In this document: in pieces, positions 1 through 7,349 of the stretch
Layout of the letters: every line of letters begins with the position of its first letter
Numbering within the stretch: the first letter of the stretch is position 1
Assembly (NCBI GenBank): GCA_903970355.1
Contig: CAJCIF010000180.1
Coordinates: 1-24,665 of the forward strand
Length of the DNA stretch: 24,665 nt
Origin: Actinomycetota bacterium
GTDB taxonomy: Bacteria; Cyanobacteriota; Vampirovibrionia; Obscuribacterales; Obscuribacteraceae
Direction: 5' to 3'
Notes under the pieces: generated by a model
The model's input: the letters and a program-made list of their open reading frames with translations, nothing else
Told to the model about the DNA's origin: nothing
Databases searched by the model: none
Position numbers and translations under genes: made by a program

Positions 1-504
1 GCCTGCTTTGCTGGTGTTGTAAGCAATAGTACTGGCAATGCTTGGTCCTACTGTCCCCAAACCGGCTACAGAGGCAATGTTTATGATGCGGCCCGATTTT
101 TGCTCCAGCATCACTTTGCCGACACACTGACTCATGAGGAAAAGTCCTGTCAAATTGACATCGATCACTTGCTGCCACTTCTCGAGCGGCATACTCTCTG
201 TCGGCTGTCCCCAAGTAACGCCGGCATTGTTTACCAGTACATCAATCCTGCCGAAACGATCTAGAGTGGCCGCAGTTGTGTAATCAACCTGGTTTTGTTT
301 GGTGACATCCGCCACAGCTGACAGGCAATCGAAGCCTTTGCCTTTAAATTCTTCCAGTGCTTGATTCAACCACTGTTCACGTCGGCCGGTTATGACAATT
401 TTGGCGCCGGCCTCAGCAAATGCTTCAGCAATTGTCTTGCCGATCCCTCTTCCTCCACCCGTGACAATTACAACCTTGCCCGTCAGGTCGAATAGTTTGT
501 CCAC
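1..504 (-). CDS. Short-chain dehydrogenase/reductase (SDR), 3' part cut by window edge
   Basis: This is an NAD(P)-dependent oxidoreductase of the classical SDR family. It is read leftward and leaves the window after 168 codons, so the C-terminal third is missing. The Rossmann glycine motif TGGGRGIG lies near residue 15, NNAG near residue 90, the catalytic serine in NIASVAG, and the YNTSK catalytic Tyr/Lys pair close to the truncation. The segment around WGQPTESMPLEKW resembles gluconate 5-dehydrogenase-like SDRs and 3-oxoacyl-ACP reductases; the substrate cannot be decided. The only usable start in frame is GTG at 502-504, because the frame upstream runs to a TAG without an ATG or TTG. An AAAGAG ribosome-site-like stretch lies about 12 nt before it. 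The gene is divergent from the solenoid gene at 908. I am sure of the family and not of the substrate. Confidence 0.9.
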   Translation of the reverse strand, partial: MDKLFDLTGKVVIVTGGGRGIGKTIAEAFAEAGAKIVITGRREQWLNQALEEFKGKGFDCLSAVADVTKQNQVDYTTAATLDRFGRIDVLVNNAGVTWGQPTESMPLEKWQQVIDVNLTGLFLMSQCVGKVMLEQKSGRIINIASVAGLGTVGPSIASTIAYNTSKAG

Positions 505-907
505 TTTTCTTAAATTCTCTTTGAATCGGCTTCTGCTGCCCGGTTTGAGCCGACTAACATTTATACCACTGAAACGCTATCGCGACTGAACTAAGTTCGA
601 CCACTAGCTGTATACAGCTGCGATCCATCGTCAGGCAAACAAGCGAACTTCCTGTGAATGTGCACATCTTGGCGTATTCAGGGTTCATTGACAACCCTGT
701 AAGGATCTAGTCTCCATTCATAATTCCGTTCCTTTTCGAGCAGGAGATCCATCCCAGTCACTTTTAAGTGTGGGTACCTAAGCAATCTTCCGTTTAGCCG
801 TTTTGGCTAACTGGGGTGGACCACTTCATTTTCAACCGCTGCTGACTCCCACCGCATCGGTCAAAACGAACAGGAATCGAATTAAATCTCTTCTCAAAGG
901 AGTGCAT
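505..907. other. Divergent intergenic region with hairpins, no gene seen
   Basis: This 400-nt gap lies between two divergent genes and should hold both promoters. I see three dyads: a 14-bp palindrome at 606-619, a 7-bp perfect hairpin CAGGGTT/AACCCTG at 679-699, and a TTAGCC/GGCTAA hairpin at 794-810. A TTGACA hexamer at 688-693 falls in the loop of the second hairpin, but no good -10 box lies 16-18 nt after it, so I do not call a promoter. The frame of the 908 gene stays open back to an ATG at 803, but that ATG has no ribosome site. Confidence 0.5.
606..619. promoter_or_regulatory. Perfect 14-bp palindrome, operator candidate
   Basis: AGCTGTATACAGCT reads the same on both strands. It lies about 100 nt upstream of the GTG start of the SDR gene, in a divergent promoter region. 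A homodimeric repressor site is the natural reading, but no regulator gene is visible in the window and I do not recognise the motif as a known family's site. Confidence 0.3.
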
Positions 908-2404
908 ATGCGCTACATCCCGAAAAACGTAACTGAAGCGTGGTTGGGACTTCTAAACTTGCTTCGTCTTGAGGGCGAACTGTCCACGGACGAAATCGAA
1001 CTTTTCTCCTTAAACATCGCCAAAAGGGGCATACGAGCAATCAACGCGACTTTCGCCGCTCTCAACGAAAACCCTCACATCGCACACGTTTGGGCTCTCA
1101 GTGTGATTGCCAGCACAGCTGAATCGTGGAGACCATCCATTGGACAAGCGGTGGCGAGAAAGTTAGCGAGAAAGTACGAAGCCTTTCTGAATTCCCAACA
1201 AAATGCGGGTTTAATCGTGGTTTCGGCCATCGCTCAGAACATATGCCGTCTGGCGATTCCGCTCTCTGAAAAATTCCGCATCTTGTTGGATTTCGAATTC
1301 CATCATCCCCAATTTGCGGATTACGGAATCGCTACTCCGCTTGGTGAGCTGATTGATGATCAATCGGTCGAGTATCAGGGCCTTCTTGCTGCTATCGAGG
1401 ACATCTTAAACCGTGACCCGTTGTCGCCTGAAGACCCACTGCTCATGAGCAGATCGATTGTCGCAATCGAGGTCCTTTCAGAACTTAGGAGCGACTTTAC
1501 AGAAAGCGCTGTCTCACTGCTAAAACGGGCCGCCGAAGAACATCCAAGGTGGTCTGCTCGGACTATCGCTTCGTTCACCCTGCTCAACAAAGGTGCGGTC
1601 GATTTTACTTATCTTGTGGATCGCTTGCGGGCAGAAAAAGAATTTGGCGCACGCCTCCATCTCGCATCGGGGCTCGCTCAGATAACGGATCCGAAGATCG
1701 ATCCGCTTTTGTATGTCCCGCACATTCTCGAGATGATGCCTGCAACCTCGGATGAAAGTCTGCTCGAAACCGCTACCTTTCAAATGGCTATTCCTCGCAA
1801 TTTGGGAGCTCTGGTGTTTGCGATAGACAACGTCGAAAACGAGATGCCGGTTCGCGAAATCGCTGTTCAATTGCTGTATAAACTCTGTCTCGCTTTGCGG
1901 AAAGATCGCCAAACGGACGAATCAAAACCGTTTTTCGATGAGCTTCCCGAACACACCAACAGCTTCCTGGATGCACTCGCTTGGTCGCAAGGTGAGACAA
2001 GCCAGCAGCTCATAACTTTAATTGCAGAAGGAGGTGCAATCAATGAAATATTTGCGGCCATTGAAAGAGGAGCTGCGCACGTTCTCCATTATGCTCCTGC
2101 TGCTCTGGAGCTTATGTGGAGGGAGATACCGCGTTTGGTATTGTCGTTCGTAACGAAAGGCCTTACGTCTTCCAGTGCAATCCGGCTGGCTCTCTTGAAG
2201 GCTCTTCGTGAATGTGACGATGAAGCTGCGAAAGATTTTGCTCGTGCCTATCTGTATGACGGCACAATCGAAGAGCGCTTTCTTTCTGGCTACATTCTGA
2301 GGGCGGATTCAGCCGCGTCACGTTTATTGGCTGCTGAACTACCGCAAGCCCAGCAATCAGCCGATCCTGATATCGCTCAACTGGCGGCCTCGCTTGCCGC
2401 TTGA
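908..2404 (+). CDS. Large alpha-solenoid (HEAT-like) protein, function unknown
   Basis: This 498-residue protein appears to be made almost wholly of paired amphipathic helices. It has no signal peptide and no membrane segment. The middle (about residues 200-330) has the feel of HEAT/ARM repeats, with helices such as SAVSLLKRAAEEHP and ARTIASFTLLNKGA followed by short turns. No catalytic motif is visible, so a cytoplasmic scaffold or protein-binding role is an inference from the fold type. The start at 908 is chosen because AAAGGAG lies 5 nt before it; the in-frame ATG at 803 lacks a ribosome site. The gene stands alone, is divergent from the SDR gene and ends in a strong hairpin at 2419-2460. 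The protein at 8616-9410 has the same helical style, but I see no clear sequence match between them. Confidence 0.75.
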   Translation: MRYIPKNVTEAWLGLLNLLRLEGELSTDEIELFSLNIAKRGIRAINATFAALNENPHIAHVWALSVIASTAESWRPSIGQAVARKLARKYEAFLNSQQNAGLIVVSAIAQNICRLAIPLSEKFRILLDFEFHHPQFADYGIATPLGELIDDQSVEYQGLLAAIEDILNRDPLSPEDPLLMSRSIVAIEVLSELRSDFTESAVSLLKRAAEEHPRWSARTIASFTLLNKGAVDFTYLVDRLRAEKEFGARLHLASGLAQITDPKIDPLLYVPHILEMMPATSDESLLETATFQMAIPRNLGALVFAIDNVENEMPVREIAVQLLYKLCLALRKDRQTDESKPFFDELPEHTNSFLDALAWSQGETSQQLITLIAEGGAINEIFAAIERGAAHVLHYAPAALELMWREIPRLVLSFVTKGLTSSSAIRLALLKALRECDDEAAKDFARAYLYDGTIEERFLSGYILRADSAASRLLAAELPQAQQSADPDIAQLAASLAA

Positions 2405-2418
2405 ACAAATAAAACCAC

Positions 2419-2460
2419 GAGCGCCGTGATGCCATCGTAACTGGTGGCACCGCGGTGCTC
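2419..2460 (+). terminator. Strong stem-loop after the solenoid gene
   Basis: An 18-bp stem (2419-2436 with 2443-2460) has one A/C mismatch, three G-U pairs when read as plus-strand RNA, and a 6-nt loop. It begins 14 nt after the stop codon. The T-rich part (TCTTTTAATTTT) starts only 4-5 nt past the stem, so it is a good but not textbook rho-independent terminator. Confidence 0.7.
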
Positions 2461-2478
2461 ATATCTTTTAATTTTCCA

Positions 2479-2520
2479 ATTATCTTTTATATATGATAGT
2501 ATATATCTATAAATCGAACA
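2479..2520. repeat. AT-rich tail with ATAGTATATAT core
   Basis: This almost pure A/T stretch lies between the plus-strand hairpin and the convergent minus-strand gene. It includes ATAGTATATAT at 2496-2506 and then ATCGAAC. The same 11-mer occurs on the opposite strand at 9496-9506, and a shorter ATAGTAT followed by GTCGAAC occurs at 20005-20018. All of these positions follow hairpins behind stand-alone genes. Confidence 0.4.
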
Positions 2521-2532
2521 AACGCAAAATTT

Positions 2533-3336
2533 CTAATTAGAGAGCGACTTTCCCGGGGGCATTTCTCCCTTGTCGAAGCTATCAAAAATAATGAGATCAA
2601 GCTCGAACGGTCCGGGTTTTATGCCGAGATCCGTCGACATTGGGTTGCCATAAACGAAAACAAGATAGACGTTAAGAGACAGTGTTAGTGCCACAAGCAA
2701 GGTCATAAGAGCCTGCACTCGAATGTTTGCCACACCAAAGAAGTAGGTGAATATCACGGTGAAAATCCCGCCTACAATCAGAACCAACCACATAACTGGA
2801 GCTACACCACGAGTGGCACTGATAACACGGGTGCGATGATTCTGCGTCATTGAGCATAGTTCGCTTATCATCTGCTGGTGAATGTTCTGTTGTTGCTCGG
2901 TTACGGGTTGATATCTCGTAATGTCTTTCCAGATCAGAAAAACAGAGTGAAATGTTCTTTGGCTGTAGTGACCGTGCTGTAATGCTGACCACTCATCATT
3001 GATTACTTCCGAGGCATATTCCCGACAAAGTTTGCGAATTTGATCTTTGTTGTCGGGCGGCAACCCTTCAGCGCACAGAAAAATGTTAGCGAGCCCGCTT
3101 GCTTCCATGGAGACAAGCCCCCGCACATCCTGCATGTGCTGCATCGAGTCTACAATGACGAAACCAAGTAGAACGGCATAGAGAGTTCCTACAACAGAAA
3201 GTAAGTAACCAGCCACTTCGTGATAGCTGGCAAGTGTTTCGAGGCTGACCCTTGAGCGAACCAGGAGCATTCCAAGAATGGAAAGCCCCACCGTTACTGT
3301 TATGACCAGAAAACCGTATAGATAGCCGCTACTCAT
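2533..3336 (-). CDS. DUF4239 / bestrophin-like membrane protein
   Basis: This 267-residue membrane protein has two hydrophobic segments at the N-terminus (about residues 5-25 and 43-65) and two near the C-terminus (about 178-200 and 208-230). A soluble helical domain of about 110 residues lies between them. This 2+2 layout, with VVGTLYAVLLGFVIVDS in the second helix and NPMSTDLGIKPGPFE after the last helix, matches the DUF4239 (bestrophin-like domain) family. The family has been compared with bestrophin anion channels, but its function is not settled. An AAAGG site lies about 8 nt before the ATG. The upstream 232-residue gene is co-directional at 81 nt, so they may share a transcript. The family call is firm and any ion-channel role is inference. 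Confidence 0.8.
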   Translation of the reverse strand: MSSGYLYGFLVITVTVGLSILGMLLVRSRVSLETLASYHEVAGYLLSVVGTLYAVLLGFVIVDSMQHMQDVRGLVSMEASGLANIFLCAEGLPPDNKDQIRKLCREYASEVINDEWSALQHGHYSQRTFHSVFLIWKDITRYQPVTEQQQNIHQQMISELCSMTQNHRTRVISATRGVAPVMWLVLIVGGIFTVIFTYFFGVANIRVQALMTLLVALTLSLNVYLVFVYGNPMSTDLGIKPGPFELDLIIFDSFDKGEMPPGKSLSN

Positions 3337-3417
3337 TGAATCGCCTTTCCGAAACCGAGTGTCATATTAACGCGATTCTTGGCGCTGAACTTAAACGAGT
3401 GATAGCGAACTCAATTT

Positions 3418-4116
3418 TTATTCAATGTCGAGGGAAATATGCCGAGCATTATCGAGAGCGCCTGGACGGGCCAGGAGTTCTATAACTGCATCTGGAGCGG
3501 GTTCTGTGAGAAGCGGAATGTTACCATGGCCGGCAAGGACTGCTTCGAGCAATTCGCCGGACAAACCGCCTGCTTCGTTTGTGTGGATTGAAATGGCAAA
3601 AAAGCCATTCTCATTGCGATCCGCCGGACAAAACTGGTGATACACAGACCCTTGGAATCTCAGGACAAACATCCTATCACCCGGAATTTTGACTATCCAT
3701 AAATTGTCCAGAAACTTTTGCGGCTTGGTATAAGCATCTTCAGGGCTGCAAAGACTGAACTTCAATAGAGCACCTTTGCCGCCGGTTATGCCGGTAATGG
3801 CCCGATGACCACCGTGACAGTGAAAAACGAGGTCTCGTTTGTCTACTGCAAACGTGTAAACGGCAGTGGAATCACTTTTTTCAAAATTCGTCTTGCCAAT
3901 TAATGCGCTTGGCTCATTGTATTCATCCAGAAATTCGGGATGCATTTGTTGTTGCCATAGAGAATTTGCAACCAAAAACGAACCGGCACCTGGGGGTAGC
4001 TTACCTGTTACGGTCACTTCGATTGGCAAAGTAGTAGGGCTGGTAGGGATGCTTACGAAAGAACGGGTTTCGCTTGACTCACTATTTGCAGTGAGATCCC
4101 GACTAGTAACAACCAT
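3418..4116 (-). CDS. Conserved-looking hypothetical protein, 232 residues
   Basis: I do not recognise this protein. It has a low-complexity Ser/Thr-rich N-terminus (about residues 4-30) and then a compact, probably beta-rich domain with several histidines: HCHGGHRA near residue 98, VYHQFCPADR near 155, and ISIHTNEAGG near 175. Histidines in this spacing could line a metal site, as in cupin-like or 2-oxoglutarate-dependent folds, but I cannot match either family with confidence. No signal peptide or membrane segment is seen. The ATG has only a weak purine stretch before it. It follows 3 nt after the stop of an open minus-strand frame (4120-4317), which suggests translational coupling to a gene that may now be broken. 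Confidence 0.6.
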   Translation of the reverse strand: MVVTSRDLTANSESSETRSFVSIPTSPTTLPIEVTVTGKLPPGAGSFLVANSLWQQQMHPEFLDEYNEPSALIGKTNFEKSDSTAVYTFAVDKRDLVFHCHGGHRAITGITGGKGALLKFSLCSPEDAYTKPQKFLDNLWIVKIPGDRMFVLRFQGSVYHQFCPADRNENGFFAISIHTNEAGGLSGELLEAVLAGHGNIPLLTEPAPDAVIELLARPGALDNARHISLDIE

Positions 4117-4119
4117 CGT

Positions 4120-4317
4120 TTAGCGGCCCCCCATGTCAACCAACTTGCTCACAAACTCTGCTGTTTTAGGATACCCGAGAATGAAGGCTATTAAACTCTT
4201 GACGATATTGGTGGGATCTGCATTGCGAGATTTCCGGAATGCTCGTGAGTACCATTTCAGTTTGATACCGTATATGGTGCCATCCAGGGCAAAAAAAGCG
4301 ACCGAAAGGTAGGGTTT
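4120..4317 (-). pseudogene. Startless 65-codon frame, possible gene remnant
   Basis: The minus-strand frame ending at TAA 4120-4122 is open for 65 codons back to a TAG at 4318-4320. It has no ATG, GTG or TTG near its beginning. The C-terminal two thirds look like real protein, for example KWYSRAFRKS, then IVKSLIAFILGYPKTAEFV and KLVDMGG. Its stop lies 3 nt before the ATG of the next minus-strand gene, which is the usual spacing for a coupled upstream gene. Its 5' end runs into the terminator of the DapE-like gene. The simplest reading is the tail of a gene whose front was lost when the DapE-like gene came to lie upstream. Chance openness is the alternative. Confidence 0.35.
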
Positions 4318-4341
4318 CTAAACCGGAAACAGTTCGGTCGC
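4291..4341 (-). terminator. Rho-independent terminator of the DapE-like gene
   Basis: Read on the minus strand, GCGACCGAA (from 4341) pairs perfectly with TTCGGTCGC and is followed at once by seven T residues. A smaller GTTTC/GAAAC hairpin is nested in the loop. It starts 15 nt after the stop codon of the gene at 4357-5154. It is a textbook terminator with a nested second stem. Confidence 0.85.
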
Positions 4342-4356
4342 CACGTCCCCGCACCA

Positions 4357-5154
4357 TCATGCTACCTTCAACAATATCTCAAGCGTGCGTTCATAGATTG
4401 CCGTAAGCATGAAGAGGTCTTTCACCTTCACGCACTCGTTTGCGGCATGAATAGTAGCTTTAGATAAACCGAGTTCGACAATCTCTGCGCCATGTTTCTG
4501 GAAAAGGAGACCACTGGACATGCCACCTTCGCAAGACATTTTCGTTTCCGCACCCACTGTTTCGGTGATTGCAGTCGTCAATGCTTTCGTTAGTGCTCCA
4601 GGTTTAGAGCCCACTTTTATTTCATCTGCCAGACTATGATGCGAAGTGGGTTCAGCGATTAAGGCATGATGGATTTGCACACCGCGTTTTTCCAGAAAGC
4701 GGAGCACGTGTCCGGTGCCTATTCGGGCAGACAATTCTTCATCCGATGTTACGGCCATGGCGAGCGAACCAGCATGGTCTGGGTGTTTGGTGATGAAGTT
4801 TTCGGCAGCGATTGTCAGGCTGGCAAGTCCACCCTTCATATCGGCAGCCCCGCGCCCATACAAATACCCTTCAACTATCTTTTGAGAAAATGGGTCGTGT
4901 TTCCAGTCTTCAATTGGGCCGGGAGGAACAACATCTGTATGTCCAGCTAGTACTACCAATGGTGCCCTGGTACCGTGGCAAGCCCAGAGGTTGTTTACAC
5001 GTTTCAAATTGAGAACTTCTGTCATGAAGCCCGCTTTTACCAGGCGTCTCCTCAATACTTCCTGGCAGCCGGCATCATTCGGTGAAATGGAATGCCGAGC
5101 TAATAACTCAACGGCCAGAGCAGCTGGTGATCTGTGTTCGGCAATTGTAGGCAT
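4357..5154 (-). CDS. DapE/M20-type peptidase lacking the lid (dimerisation) domain
   Basis: This 265-residue protein is clearly related to succinyl-diaminopimelate desuccinylase. All residues expected to bind the two zinc ions or act as base are present: H72 in HTDVVP, D105 in ADMKGG, E139/E140 in TSDEE, E168 in AEPT and H236 in ATIH. The catalytic domain runs straight from IKVG (residue 182) to PGALTKAL. The roughly 118 residues that form the lid/dimer domain in the full-length DapE at 14025 are absent, with the frame intact. The conserved TSDGRF substrate motif is changed to MSSGLLF. The ATG has AAAGGACC before it. Lid residues normally complete the active site across the dimer, so ordinary DapE activity is doubtful. 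A small-substrate aminopeptidase-like role or a non-catalytic role is possible. Identity to the other DapE looks moderate, which argues against a recent duplication. Confidence 0.8.
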   Translation of the reverse strand: MPTIAEHRSPAALAVELLARHSISPNDAGCQEVLRRRLVKAGFMTEVLNLKRVNNLWACHGTRAPLVVLAGHTDVVPPGPIEDWKHDPFSQKIVEGYLYGRGAADMKGGLASLTIAAENFITKHPDHAGSLAMAVTSDEELSARIGTGHVLRFLEKRGVQIHHALIAEPTSHHSLADEIKVGSKPGALTKALTTAITETVGAETKMSCEGGMSSGLLFQKHGAEIVELGLSKATIHAANECVKVKDLFMLTAIYERTLEILLKVA

Positions 5155-5738
5155 AAGGTCCTTTCTTTCTATAGCGATGGAAAGTTTTTCTCCGGAAATT
5201 CAAATTGATGTAAGTTGAGGCCAAACTAGCCAATGTCTTAAGGCCGAAACAATGACTGCACATGGGCGCGTTTATGCCTGGCCGGACGAAGATTCTGCTG
5301 TTAACCGCTATGTTTGCGAAGGTTACGCTTATCACTGCTAAAAGCGGCTCGTTCAACCTCGCCGAATCCGTTTTGTCGAGAGGAAACCTTCCGGTCCGTT
5401 CCCTTGTGTCTCGATCGCAAATCAACCAATTGCGATGAAAAATTACCGACCACCGCCAGATTTCCAAGTGGTATAGATGCTTGAACTGGTGCGGTTATTC
5501 CCACTACAGCCCGCAACTCCCCCAATTCTGCTTGGCAACCTCAAATCGTTTTGCTAGGTTCAACGTATCTTTCAATTTTCTTTTCCAGAAGTAGCACAAA
5601 ACCCACAGTATTTTTCACTGCAACGTTTCCGGCAATGGCATTTATGCCCTGCCACAAATCAGGTCCCAACCCAACGTTTTCCTGAATCCCCAAAAGGCAG
5701 GCTTAACAAAGCGTTGGCTATTTTCCAGGAGCAAATTT
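5155..5738. other. Divergent intergenic region, no convincing gene
   Basis: This 584-nt gap lies between the divergent DapE-like gene and the three-gene plus-strand cluster. Several frames of 60-120 codons are open, but none combines a ribosome site with protein-like composition, so I treat them as chance. The last 150 nt contain short dyads such as GGCAT/ATGCC near 5635-5650 and probably form the leader of the plus-strand cluster. No promoter is clear enough to call. Confidence 0.4.
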
Positions 5739-6251
5739 ATGGTAAACGAGTTGTTTGAGGGAAGAGTAGTTGTTGCGAAAGTGCTCTCAGCCCATAGCAC
5801 AGGGGCCAGCCTGTTGACGGTCGTAAATGGGAAGGCTGGCTACAGCTTGCTGACAGGATGGATGCACTGTGACTCCACAGACGAAATTCAGGTTGCAAAA
5901 TTCAGCTCGCTTCGTGACGGACACTATATCTTGGCCAGAATAGTTGAACAGCGCGGTACGCGTTTTACAGGTACGTATGTTCCGCACGAAAAAGTTCAGA
6001 GCGCCCTCTCGTATGGGAATGTTCTGGATGTTGAGGTTTTCCTGACGCTGCCAACTGACGTAAGCTTCCATATGGAGGAGACTGATCAACAGGTGATCGC
6101 AATCGGAATCATCAAAGGTGGTATCACGGATGGTTACGAGGTCTATTTGATTGGGGGCCAAAAACCTAAGGCCGGTGACCAACTGCGCTGCAGCGTGCAC
6201 AACACTTCGAACCTGTTCCAGCCTTATGTGATACCAGTCGAATCGCTTTAG
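5739..6251 (+). CDS. Hypothetical 170-residue protein, possibly OB-fold-like
   Basis: I do not recognise this gene. The N-terminal 80 residues are beta-rich and faintly resemble an S1/OB-fold RNA-binding domain: FEGRVVVAKVLSAHSTG, a turn, then a strand pair and LRDGHYILARIVEQ, which parallels the 'G-x-x-V-x-A-R-V' strand of S1 domains. The C-terminal half ends in GDQLRCSVHNTSN and may be a second beta barrel. No signal or membrane segment is present. AGGAG lies 6 nt before the ATG. It is the first of three co-directional genes (5739-7162) separated by about 110-nt gaps, the first of which holds a long hairpin. The OB-fold suggestion is a weak pattern match. Confidence 0.6.
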   Translation: MVNELFEGRVVVAKVLSAHSTGASLLTVVNGKAGYSLLTGWMHCDSTDEIQVAKFSSLRDGHYILARIVEQRGTRFTGTYVPHEKVQSALSYGNVLDVEVFLTLPTDVSFHMEETDQQVIAIGIIKGGITDGYEVYLIGGQKPKAGDQLRCSVHNTSNLFQPYVIPVESL

Positions 6252-6273
6252 CACTAGGTTTTTCCTTTAACGA

Positions 6274-6312
6274 GCTGGTTCGGACTGCGACTCTTTCGCT
6301 GCCCGAGCCAGC
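6274..6312 (+). repeat. Intergenic stem-loop between first and second small genes
   Basis: GCTGGTTCGG (6274-6283) pairs with CCGAGCCAGC (6303-6312) over 10 bp with one G-U. A GCGA/TCGC stem continues inside the loop. There is no T-tract after it, so an mRNA processing or stability element, or a partial terminator, is more likely than a full terminator. Confidence 0.55.
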
Positions 6313-6366
6313 CCCAGCTTGGATTCTGCCTTGAAAACAAAGCGGAATCAGAAATAGGAGTCGGCA

Positions 6367-6681
6367 ATGCATTTTCATTTTTGGTACGTCCTCACCGTCG
6401 TAACCGGTCTTCTAGCCTGGAAAAACTATCGAGTTAGCTCCAGTGTGCTCGAAATGATCTGCGGCAATGGTTGTTGCGGATACTTTCGGGATATAACTCT
6501 CTTCCTGAAAACGTCGCGGTTTCTCACCGTTCTGCTTGTTTGCGGCGCCATCGCGCTCGTCAATCTAACCCCTCTTAGCAAAAGACCTATTTTGCTCTGG
6601 TCGATAGCGGATGTGGTGCTTTTGCTCGCAGTGGTAGTGTCGTATGAGATCCATCACTACATTCGCGACGCCCTACTATGA
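6367..6681 (+). CDS. Small integral membrane protein, function unknown
   Basis: This 104-residue protein has three likely membrane helices: FWYVLTVVTGLLAW at residues 5-18, FLTVLLVCGAIALV near 52-66, and ILLWSIADVVLLLAVVVSY near 75-93. A cysteine pair, CGNGCCGYF, sits in the loop after the first helix. AGGAG lies about 7 nt before the ATG. It is the middle of the three-gene cluster at 5739-7162. I do not recognise the family; the Cys-rich loop is the only unusual element. Confidence 0.6.
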   Translation: MHFHFWYVLTVVTGLLAWKNYRVSSSVLEMICGNGCCGYFRDITLFLKTSRFLTVLLVCGAIALVNLTPLSKRPILLWSIADVVLLLAVVVSYEIHHYIRDALL

Positions 6682-6790
6682 ATTTGCTGTGCGACGTGAA
6701 TTTACAACGCCAATTGGATCGCAGTGAGTTAGTTACTCATATGGTGAGCCGGACAAGTGGGTTCCGAACCTACACAAAAAGGAGCAAGTC

Positions 6791-7162
6791 ATGTCTACAA
6801 ATAAAGATTTCCCTCTCAGCGGCTATCGCGTAACTAACAACAGCATCCAGCAGGTGGACGGTGGTCTCGTTGTCACACTGGAGTTGACCCCCACAAATCC
6901 GGCGGGAATCATTGAGCTCATGTGCCTTCCCAACTTCAAAGTGCCGTTTCGCCCTTCAGAGATCGACGGGCTCGGACTGTTGCTCCAGGAAATCCTGAAA
7001 ATCGTCGGGGCACAGACCTGGGAAGCTGTTGTTGGAAATGTCGTCAGCATCTCGAAGATACTGGAGAATGACGGTATCGCCGGCGATGGCGGCTCGTTAA
7101 CGGTTACTGAGTTCTGGGAGCGCTATCGGGCTACCAAGAATCTCGTCAGCCAGGAAGCCTGA
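6791..7162 (+). CDS. Hypothetical 123-residue soluble protein
   Basis: I do not recognise this protein. A beta-rich first half (GGLVVTLELTPTNPAGIIEL) is followed by helices around GLGLLLQEILKIVGAQTWEAV and a charged C-terminal helix with FWERYRATKN. No signal peptide or membrane segment is seen. AAGGAG lies 6-7 nt before the ATG, one of the strongest ribosome sites in the window. It is the last gene of the three-gene cluster and is followed 10 nt later by a 17-bp perfect hairpin. Confidence 0.6.
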   Translation: MSTNKDFPLSGYRVTNNSIQQVDGGLVVTLELTPTNPAGIIELMCLPNFKVPFRPSEIDGLGLLLQEILKIVGAQTWEAVVGNVVSISKILENDGIAGDGGSLTVTEFWERYRATKNLVSQEA

Positions 7163-7172
7163 GTTTGCTAAC

Positions 7173-7213
7173 AACCAAAAAGCCGAGGAAATGGCATCCT
7201 CGGCTTTTTGGTT
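7173..7213. terminator. 17-bp perfect bidirectional terminator
   Basis: The arms 7173-7189 and 7197-7213 are exact reverse complements around a 7-nt loop. A GCCGAGGA core is flanked by AAAAA on the left and TTTTT on the right. It can therefore terminate transcription in both directions: the three-gene cluster on the plus strand and read-through from the hexapeptide gene on the minus strand. Confidence 0.85.
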
Positions 7214-7224
7214 GGTTCCTTTAT

Positions 7225-7275
7225 TTGATCAATTATACGATATATTATAGTTATACGATAATTTTTAAAGAAAAG
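7225..7275. repeat. AT-rich tail with TTATACGATA direct repeat
   Basis: TTATACGATA occurs at 7233-7242 and again at 7251-7260, an 18-nt period, inside an almost pure A/T stretch that also contains ATAGTTAT. It lies between the terminators of two convergent genes, in the same position as the AT-rich stretches at 2479-2520 and 9490-9522. Confidence 0.45.
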
Positions 7276-7281
7276 AAGAGT

Positions 7282-7318
7282 GGGCGGGGAAACTCTTTAT
7301 GGGAGTTGAACCCCGCCC
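7282..7318 (-). terminator. Nested stem-loop after the hexapeptide-repeat gene
   Basis: GGGCGGGG (7282-7289) pairs with CCCCGCCC (7311-7318). An inner AACTC/GAGTT stem forms within the loop. On the minus strand it is followed by a pyrimidine-rich ACTCTTCTTTTC stretch. The nested-stem design is like that at 4291-4341. Confidence 0.65.
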
Positions 7319-7349
7319 GTGCTCAAAGGCATTGATACCAATTGCAGCG

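Noticed and set aside
803..907. N-terminal extension of the large solenoid protein from ATG 803
   Set aside because: There is no ribosome site at 803, the extra 35 residues look non-coding, and AAAGGAG is correctly placed for ATG 908.
4166..4360. Minus-strand 64-codon frame starting at 4360
   Set aside because: It starts inside the 3' end of the DapE-like gene, runs through a terminator and has unlikely composition. The startless frame in another register at 4120-4317 is more protein-like.
5108..5525. Minus-strand open frames in the 5155-5738 gap
   Set aside because: They overlap each other in different frames, lack ribosome sites and have unlikely amino-acid composition.
6725..6785. tRNA-like sequence around GGTTCCGAACC
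   Set aside because: The T-arm resemblance is superficial. No acceptor, D-arm or anticodon stem can be paired in the surrounding bases.
7225..7275. CRISPR or iteron array based on the TTATACGATA repeat
   Set aside because: Only two 10-nt copies are present, with no further units, cas genes or replication initiator in the window.
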